In this document: piece by piece, positions 5,771 through 10,688 of the stretch
Position numbering within the stretch: position 1 is the stretch's first letter
Layout: each line of letters begins with the position of its first letter
DNA from: Planctomycetaceae bacterium
GTDB lineage: Bacteria; Planctomycetota; Planctomycetia; Pirellulales; UBA1268
DNA: 10,688 nucleotides
NCBI GenBank assembly: GCA_005789975.1
Contig: SXWC01000002.1
Span: 1 to 10,688, forward strand
Direction: 5' to 3'
Program-made: the position numbers and the translations under genes
The notes under the pieces: generated by a model
What the model was told of the DNA's origin: nothing
The model's database searches: none
What the model saw: the letters and a program-made list of their open reading frames with translations, nothing else

Positions 5771-5911
5771 AGGCATCTGGAGGGGGCCGGCCGGGGGTGC
5801 GCTGCCAAGGCTCGATCGTGGGCAGGGCCTGCGCAGACTGGGTGATCTGGCTCGGCCGCCTGCTCCTCCGGGCCGTCATCGGGCTTGCGAGCAAGGGGCC
5901 CGGTGTGGGAT

Positions 5912-5929
5912 AGCCCCCGTCGGGCTTTT
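5912..5929 (+). terminator. Weak hairpin with short T run after lnt
   Basis: AGCCC (5912-5916) pairs with GGGCT (5922-5926) across a 5-base loop, followed by TTT (T run 5926-5929). It lies in the 188-base gap between lnt and the methyltransferase genes. The short stem and T run make it doubtful. Confidence 0.25.
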
Positions 5930-5958
5930 CGTCCTGCCGCTCGTCCTGCGGGTGATTC

Positions 5959-6687
5959 ATGATCCGGCTGCCGCGCTTCCTCCGTTCCGCCGACCGGGCT
6001 CGCCGCCTGCCCGCCGACTTTGATCCGTGCACGGCGGCAATCTGTCGGGAAGTCGCGCCGCTGACGATGACGAGCCCCGAACGGATCGCGGCGCTCGTCG
6101 AGGCCGTGCGGTATGTCTCCCGTCTGGCAATCGCCGGTGACATCGTCGAATGCGGCGTGTGGCGGGGGGGCAGCATGCTGGCCGTCGCACGGACGCTCCT
6201 CGAGCTCGGCGAGCGGCGGCGGCTGCATCTCTTCGACACGTTCGACGGCATGCCCCCTCCCGGCGCGGAGGATCTCGACCTCACCGGAGCCCATGCAGCC
6301 GATCTCATGGCCGCCGAGGACCGGGAGACGGGCAGCGTCTGGGCGCGAAGCCCGCTGGAGGAGGTGCGTCGCAACGTGCTCGCCAGCGGCTATCCCGAGG
6401 CGGACCTGCACTTCGTCCGCGGCCGCGTCGAGGAGACGTTGCCCGATCAGGCGCCCGACAGGATCGCGATCCTGCGGCTTGACACCGACTGGTACGAATC
6501 GACGCGCCACGAACTGGTTCATCTCTATCCCCGGCTCGCCATCGGTGGCGTGCTGATCATCGACGACTACGGTCACTGGCAGGGCGCACGGCGGGCCGTC
6601 GACGAGTATTTCGCGGGACACGGCGGCCGGATGCTCCTCAACCGCATCGATACGACGGGTCGGATCGGCGTGAAGATCGATCCCTGA
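5959..6687 (+). CDS. TylF/MycF-type macrocin O-methyltransferase family protein
   Basis: Reaction (known family, PF05711): SAM- and Mg-dependent O-methylation of sugar hydroxyls. TylF and MycF act on macrolide sugars, and homologues are common in polysaccharide clusters. Seen: 242 residues with the SAM-binding segment GDIVECGVWRGGSM (60-73), LFDTFDGMPPP (91-101), the metal region LRLDTDWYEST (172-182, D175/D177) and the second acidic pair in VLIIDDYGHWQGAR (198-211, D202/D203). Length is normal for the family, and there is no signal peptide, so it is cytoplasmic. Start: ATG 5959, with only a weak GCGGG-type purine stretch upstream. Neighbours: first of four plus-strand glycan genes, 36 bases before the next. 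Substrate inferred to be a sugar of the glycan made by the downstream glycosyltransferases. Confidence 0.88.
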   Translation: MIRLPRFLRSADRARRLPADFDPCTAAICREVAPLTMTSPERIAALVEAVRYVSRLAIAGDIVECGVWRGGSMLAVARTLLELGERRRLHLFDTFDGMPPPGAEDLDLTGAHAADLMAAEDRETGSVWARSPLEEVRRNVLASGYPEADLHFVRGRVEETLPDQAPDRIAILRLDTDWYESTRHELVHLYPRLAIGGVLIIDDYGHWQGARRAVDEYFAGHGGRMLLNRIDTTGRIGVKIDP

Positions 6688-6724
6688 GGGTATCACGCAC
6701 CCGGTGGATCCCGGAAAAGAAGCC

Positions 6725-7555
6725 ATGCTGCAGTTATCGAAGCTCGCGATGCGGGGCCGCCGACCGGCGGTGGCAGTCAAGCCACTGCTCAACCTCGGCT
6801 GCGGTCACCGCCGCCATCCCGACTGGACCAACGCCGACCTCGCTCCCTCCGCCGCCGATGTCCTCGCCGTCGACCTCCGGCGGCCGCTCCCGTTCGCCGC
6901 CGCATCGTTCACGGCGGTCTATGCGTCGCATGTGCTCGAGCATCTGGTGCCAGTCGAGGCCGACCGCCTGCTGCGGGAGGCCCGTCGGGTGCTCGCGCCG
7001 GGAGGCATCCTGCGGATCGTGGTGCCCGATCTCGAGGGTATCGCGCGGGGCTATCTGGCCAGCATCGACGCGGCTGCAGGCGGCGGCGAGGAAGCACGCT
7101 GGCGTCATCGATGGATGATCGTCGAACTGCTCGATCAGCTCGTCCGGGGCCGGTCGGGTGGGGTCATGCGCCGCTGGTGGTCGTGTGACCCGATTCCATG
7201 CCGCACGCTGATCGAGTCACGGCTGGGCGCCGAGGCGACCGCCGCGATGACGGCGCTCGCCAATGCGCGGGCCCGCGACGGCACGCCCCCCGCCGCGCCC
7301 GAGGCGATCCTCATGGCGGAGCCCGTGGCAACCGGAGCGGCGGTGCGGTTCGCCGGCCGCGGCGAACGGCACCAATGGATGTATGACCGCGTCTCCCTCG
7401 CCGACCTGCTGACGGCCACGGGTTTCACCGCGGCCCGTCGCGTCGGACCCGTGGAGTCGGCGATTCCGGGATTTTCGGCCTACGAGCTCGACGCCGACGC
7501 CCAGGCGCGGCCGCACAAGCCCGACTCCCTCTTCATGGAGGCGGTGCGGCCATGA
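6725..7555 (+). CDS. Class I SAM-dependent methyltransferase
   Basis: Seen: 276 residues from ATG 6725, which has a GGAAAAGA purine stretch 4 bases upstream. A GTG at 6704 in the same frame would add 7 residues. Motif I LLNLGCGHRR at 21-30, acidic D39 in the following strand, DLRRPLPFAAASF at 50-62, motif YASHVLEHL at 66-74, LREARRVLAPGG at 83-94, and LRIVVPDLEG at 96-105 give a Methyltransf_11-like Rossmann domain. The C-terminal extension (HQWMYDRVSLADLL 216-229; ELDADAQARPHKPDSLF 254-270) is typical of SAM methyltransferases in polysaccharide loci. Cytoplasmic. The stop overlaps the next start by four bases (ATGA), showing translational coupling to the GT4 gene. The acceptor cannot be told from sequence; a sugar or glycolipid is inferred. 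Confidence 0.87.
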   Translation: MLQLSKLAMRGRRPAVAVKPLLNLGCGHRRHPDWTNADLAPSAADVLAVDLRRPLPFAAASFTAVYASHVLEHLVPVEADRLLREARRVLAPGGILRIVVPDLEGIARGYLASIDAAAGGGEEARWRHRWMIVELLDQLVRGRSGGVMRRWWSCDPIPCRTLIESRLGAEATAAMTALANARARDGTPPAAPEAILMAEPVATGAAVRFAGRGERHQWMYDRVSLADLLTATGFTAARRVGPVESAIPGFSAYELDADAQARPHKPDSLFMEAVRP

Positions 7556-8982
7556 TCTCGCCGGCATTCCCTCGATCCATTTCCGGCCCGGACGACCCGG
7601 CGGCGATGCGCGTCGTCTGCCTGAGCACGCATGCCGGCCATGCGGGCGGCGCGGCGATCGCGATGGAGCGTCTCGCGGCCGGCATGCGGCTGCGGGGCGC
7701 CGAGGTCGATGTGGTCACCCGTGCCGCGGTGACTTCCCAACGAGTGCCGCTGGAGCGAAAGATCCGACGGTTGGTCGAGCGGGCACGGTCCGACGTCAGC
7801 AATACCATGTTCAGCGTCGACTGGCCGGCCTGGGACGTGTCGGCCCATCCCGCCGTGGCCGCGGCCGATGTGGTCAACGTCCACTGGGTCGCGGGATTCC
7901 TCGGACCTGAGTCGATCCGCCGGCTCGTCGCCACGGGCAAGCCCCTGATCTGGACGCTGCACGACCAGCGTCCCTTCACGGGCGGCTGCCACTACACCTC
8001 GGGGTGCAACGGCTTCACCACGGGCTGCGGGTCGTGCCCGCAACTCGCGCCGGCCTTCGCGGAGCCACCGCGGCGCACGCTCGCCCTCGCCGCCCGTCGG
8101 CTGCGGGGCGTGCCGCTGGTGTTCGTGAGCGGCAGTCGCTGGCTTGCCGGCGAGGTCGTGCGGTCGAAAATCTTCGATCCACTGGCCCACGAGAGCCACG
8201 TGATTCCCAATGGGATCGATCTTGCACGCTATGCCCCCACACCCGACCGGCGGGCGGTTCGGCGCCGGCTCAGCCTGCCCGAGGAGGGGCTCGGCATCCT
8301 GCTGGGCAGCGTGTCGCTCGACGAAGCCCGGAAAGGAGCCCGCGAGGCTGCGGCCGCGATCGCGGCGATGCACGCCATCCTCCGCGACGCCGGCTGGTCG
8401 GGCCCCGCGCCCTTCGTGCTCACCTGTGGTGCCGGCACGGTGGCGATCGAGGGCGTTGCGGTGCGGCATCTGGGACCGTTGGACGAACCGAGCGTCATCG
8501 AGGCGGTTCACGCCAGCGACATACACCTCACGATGACCCGCGAAGACAATCTGCCCAACACCGTCATGGAGGCGCTCTCCTGTGGCGTGCCCGTGGTGGG
8601 CACGGCCGTCGGCGGAGTGCCCGACATGATCGACGACGGCGTCAACGGCTGGCTGGTGCCGCTCGGAGACGCCTTGGCCGCCGGCGGAATCCTCGCGCGA
8701 CTGGCCCGTGATGGCGGGGCCGTCTCAGCGGCCGCCGTGCAGGCCAGAACACGGGCCGAGGCCGACTGGAGCGGCCGGCATGTCGCCGGCAGGTATCTCA
8801 AGCTCGCCGAGACACTTCTCGACCGTCAGGCCGGCGGTGGCGGCCACCGCTCGCTCCGGCATCTCGGACTGACGCCTGCCGCCGCAGCCGTGCTCCGGCA
8901 GCCTGGCCCGATCCAGCGGCTGCGATGGTTCGCACGCCAATCGGCCAGGAACCTCACGCTCACCCGGCCGGTGTCCCGATGA
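7552..8982 (+). CDS. GT4 family glycosyltransferase (GT-B fold)
   Basis: Role (known family): a retaining glycosyltransferase using nucleotide-sugars, acting at the cytoplasmic membrane in polysaccharide assembly. Seen: 476 residues. N-terminal domain from MRVVCLSTHAGHAGGAAIAM (19-38), VNVHWVAGFL (108-117), and the WcaC-like cysteine signature WTLHDQRPFTGGCHY (134-148) with C146, C152, C159 and C162, a possible metal-binding or structural set. The IPNGID hinge at 218-223 leads to the C-terminal donor domain with the acidic motif EDNLPNTVMEAL (331-342; D332 and E340 in E-x7-E positions) and GVPVVGTAVGGVPDMI. Start: ATG 7552 overlaps the previous stop (ATGA). An ATG at 7606 would remove 18 residues that precede the Rossmann strand. 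The C-terminus carries about 45 extra residues beyond the usual domain. It also overlaps the next gene by four bases. Confidence 0.9.
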   Translation: MISPAFPRSISGPDDPAAMRVVCLSTHAGHAGGAAIAMERLAAGMRLRGAEVDVVTRAAVTSQRVPLERKIRRLVERARSDVSNTMFSVDWPAWDVSAHPAVAAADVVNVHWVAGFLGPESIRRLVATGKPLIWTLHDQRPFTGGCHYTSGCNGFTTGCGSCPQLAPAFAEPPRRTLALAARRLRGVPLVFVSGSRWLAGEVVRSKIFDPLAHESHVIPNGIDLARYAPTPDRRAVRRRLSLPEEGLGILLGSVSLDEARKGAREAAAAIAAMHAILRDAGWSGPAPFVLTCGAGTVAIEGVAVRHLGPLDEPSVIEAVHASDIHLTMTREDNLPNTVMEALSCGVPVVGTAVGGVPDMIDDGVNGWLVPLGDALAAGGILARLARDGGAVSAAAVQARTRAEADWSGRHVAGRYLKLAETLLDRQAGGGGHRSLRHLGLTPAAAAVLRQPGPIQRLRWFARQSARNLTLTRPVSR

Positions 8983-10019
8983 ACCCGCCAAGCGGCTGCC
9001 GCATTCACCACGCCACGCCCAGGCGGACCGATGGTGTCGATTTTCTGGGGGGCGTGTTTCCCGAGCATGCGTTCCCGCCGGCGGTCGGCACGGCCGACGA
9101 CTTTCATTTCGCCTGCCGCCGCGGCTTCGCCACCATGGGGGAGTCGCGGGTCGCGATCGCGGGCCTCGCGCGCAATGTCGGCGGCGTCCTGCCGCTGACC
9201 ATCCGGCGGATCGAGAGCCTCGGCCAGTGGTTTGCCGACTACCGCGTCTTCGTCTACGAGAACGATTCGATCGACGACACCCGGCCTCTCCTGCAGGCCT
9301 GGACGCGCTCCAATCCACGGGTGCGGGTCGCCTGTGAGGATCTCAGCGACCCGGTCAATCCGGCCACCCGCTGCCTCGCGCGGGCCGAACGGATGGCCTT
9401 CTATCGTCACCGCTGCCAGCAGGACGTGCTCGCCCGCTGCGGCAATTTCGACTTCACGATCCTGATCGATCTCGACATCCTCGGCGGGTGGAGCATCGAC
9501 GGCATCGCCAACAGTTTCGGCCACCATGGCTGGGATTTCGTCGGTTCCAACGGCCTCATCTACCGTCGCGAGGGCCTCGCGATGAACGCGCTGCGGCAGT
9601 ACGACACCTGGGCCCTGCGGTTCGACGACCGTCTCACGCCGCTGACGACTTCCGCCGCCGGCGGACTCGTCTACGACCGCGGCGCGCCGCTCGTGCCCGT
9701 CACGTCGTGCTTCGGTGGCCTCGGTATCTACACGATGGACGCCTACCGGGCGGGACGCTACGCCGCCGACGATCTCGAGCACGCGACCTTCCATCGCGAA
9801 CTGATCGTCCGCGGCCGGTCGCGGCTGTTTCTCAACCCGAGCCAGATCCTCGTCTACGGCCGCCGCCGCCGGTTCGCCGACCGGACGCTCGAGCGGCTCC
9901 TCGATGCGTGGGCCGCGGTGTCGGGCCGGCGGCGTGAGCGGACGCTCTTTCCTCCCGACGCACGGCCGCGGCCGGCCGCTCGAGCGACCGATGGGGTCTC
10001 GATCCGCGCCGCTGCGTAG
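8979..10019 (+). CDS. GT-A-like glycosyltransferase (CAP59/CMT1 or Anp1-like)
   Basis: Seen: 346 residues from ATG 8979, which overlaps the GT4 stop as ATGA; the frame is open 54 bases further upstream, but coupling favours this start. After a 55-residue N-terminal part comes RVAIAGLARNVGG (57-69), then VFVYENDSIDDTRPLLQAW (90-108), the nucleotide-sugar and metal motif FTILIDLDILGGW (159-171, D164 and D166), GWDFVGSNGLIYRR (184-197), and SCFGGLGIYTMDAY (243-256). EHATFHREL (267-275) and NPSQILVYG (286-294) close the domain; the last about 45 residues are Arg/Ala-rich. This pattern resembles fungal-type mannosyltransferases CMT1/CAP59 (PF11735) and related bacterial proteins. The exact family is uncertain; the GT-A fold is likely. 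No membrane segment. Inferred to act after the GT4 enzyme on the same glycan. Confidence 0.75.
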   Translation: MNPPSGCRIHHATPRRTDGVDFLGGVFPEHAFPPAVGTADDFHFACRRGFATMGESRVAIAGLARNVGGVLPLTIRRIESLGQWFADYRVFVYENDSIDDTRPLLQAWTRSNPRVRVACEDLSDPVNPATRCLARAERMAFYRHRCQQDVLARCGNFDFTILIDLDILGGWSIDGIANSFGHHGWDFVGSNGLIYRREGLAMNALRQYDTWALRFDDRLTPLTTSAAGGLVYDRGAPLVPVTSCFGGLGIYTMDAYRAGRYAADDLEHATFHRELIVRGRSRLFLNPSQILVYGRRRRFADRTLERLLDAWAAVSGRRRERTLFPPDARPRPAARATDGVSIRAAA

Positions 10020-10155
10020 TCGGTAAAACCGGCCGTTTCGCGAGGTGGTCTCCGGCCCGCGGGAAATTGACCTCTGTTTCGGTCATACTTCCCCGACCGG
10101 GTGGCGGCGGCCGACTCACGGCCGGTTCCCGCCCCGCAGACCACAGAGGCACTCC

Positions 10156-10688
10156 ATGGCAACCGCATCGGCGTCATCCTCCGCGACCAACCTGAATGCC
10201 GATGACGTGGCCGCTCTCGACCGGCTGCGTGCCGTCTACGGTCGGCTCAGGCAGGAGTTGGCCCGGGTGATCATCGGCCAGGAGGAGACGATCGAGCGGC
10301 TGACAATCTGTCTGTTTGCCCGCGGCCACGCGCTTCTCATGGGGGTGCCCGGCCTCGCGAAGACGCTCCTGGTGAGCAAGCTGGCGGAAACCGTCTCGCT
10401 GAACTTCAGCCGCATCCAGTTCACCCCCGACCTCATGCCGATGGACATCACGGGCACCGACATCCTCCAGGAGACCGCCGACGGCCGCCGCGAGTTCCAC
10501 TTCGTGCCGGGCCCCGTGTTCGCCAACATCGTCCTGGCCGATGAAATCAACCGGGCGCCCCCCAAGACGCAGGCGGCGATGCTCGAGGCGATGCAGGAGC
10601 ACAAGGTGACGGTCGTCGGCAAGACCTCGCGGCTCGACCCGCCGTTTTTCGTGCTGGCGACGCAAAACCCCGTGGAGCAGGAGGGCAC
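10156..10688 (+). CDS. MoxR-type AAA+ ATPase, N-terminal part
   Basis: Role (known family): MoxR ATPases are chaperone-like AAA+ proteins that, usually with adjacent DUF58 and von Willebrand factor A proteins, mature or activate protein complexes. Seen: ATG 10156 opens 177 codons without a stop, running off the right end. After a short Ser/Ala-rich leader come [12 protein letters not shown] (38-49), Walker A GVPGLAKT (63-70), [18 protein letters not shown] (86-103), Walker [16 protein letters not shown] (125-139), [13 protein letters not shown] (141-153) and sensor-1 ATQNP (168-172). These are typical of MoxR. The long antisense frames here are shadows. It starts 136 bases after the glycosyltransferase stop and probably begins a new operon. 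The upstream gap holds TTGACC (10067-10072) and CATACT (10084-10089), but their 11-base spacing is too short for a standard sigma70 promoter. Confidence 0.93.
   Translation, partial: MATASASSSATNLNADDVAALDRLRAVYGRLRQELARVIIGQEETIERLTICLFARGHALLMGVPGLAKTLLVSKLAETVSLNFSRIQFTPDLMPMDITGTDILQETADGRREFHFVPGPVFANIVLADEINRAPPKTQAAMLEAMQEHKVTVVGKTSRLDPPFFVLATQNPVEQEG

Noticed and set aside
5398..6792. 464-codon minus-strand open frame
   Set aside because: Antisense to lnt and the TylF-type gene, both with clear family motifs. Composition is Arg/Ala/Pro-rich with no motif; long antisense frames are expected at this GC content.
8826..9794. 322-codon minus-strand open frame (and a similar one at 7480-8526)
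   Set aside because: Complement of the two glycosyltransferase genes; no recognisable motif and no ribosome binding site noticed.
10067..10089. TTGACC and CATACT as a sigma70 promoter for the MoxR gene
   Set aside because: Only 11 bases separate the boxes instead of about 17; no confident promoter call.

Overview
The window is GC-rich bacterial chromosome, most probably from a planctomycete (Pirellula/Rhodopirellula type). This is an inference from several points: high GC, sparse intergenic regions with few clear promoters, an integron integrase with its array apparently on the 3' side (an arrangement described in Rhodopirellula, Blastopirellula and Treponema), and a secreted FAS1 protein beside surface-glycan genes. 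No rRNA, tRNA or CRISPR array was seen.

Left part (1-2418, all minus strand): a transcript-like series of two overlapping reading frames (2418-1940), a 49-residue small ORF (1869-1720) with a perfect Shine-Dalgarno, and an intact integron integrase (1349-339). A repeat-rich 270-base stretch follows, then the start of another small minus-strand gene (65-1). The repeat stretch has a direct repeat ending next to that start codon and imperfect inverted arms carrying AAC/GTT boxes. It is the best candidate for the integron recombination zone, with the partial gene as the first cassette.

The strongest unexpected signal is at 2167-2218. The upstream frame ends in C CCA AAC TGA (minus strand), a canonical X XXY YYZ slippery heptamer immediately before the stop. 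Nine bases later there is a 9-bp perfect GC stem, and the -1 frame continues into a coding-looking 90-residue segment. This could be a programmed -1 frameshift producing a 159-residue protein, or a one-base homopolymer deletion or sequencing error that mimics one.

Middle part (2725-4133, plus strand): two secreted proteins. The first is a FAS1/fasciclin-domain protein ending in a strong intrinsic terminator. The second is an unrecognised 128-residue exported protein, preceded by a 460-base non-coding leader region containing a nested hairpin and a terminator-like (attenuator-like) hairpin.

Right part (4223-10688, plus strand): apolipoprotein N-acyltransferase (lnt), then a glycan-modification block of a TylF/MycF-type methyltransferase, a class I SAM methyltransferase, a GT4 glycosyltransferase and a GT-A-like glycosyltransferase. 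The last three are joined by 4-base ATGA stop/start overlaps, so they are almost certainly co-translated and probably build or decorate a surface polysaccharide. After a 136-base gap a MoxR-type AAA+ ATPase begins and runs off the window.
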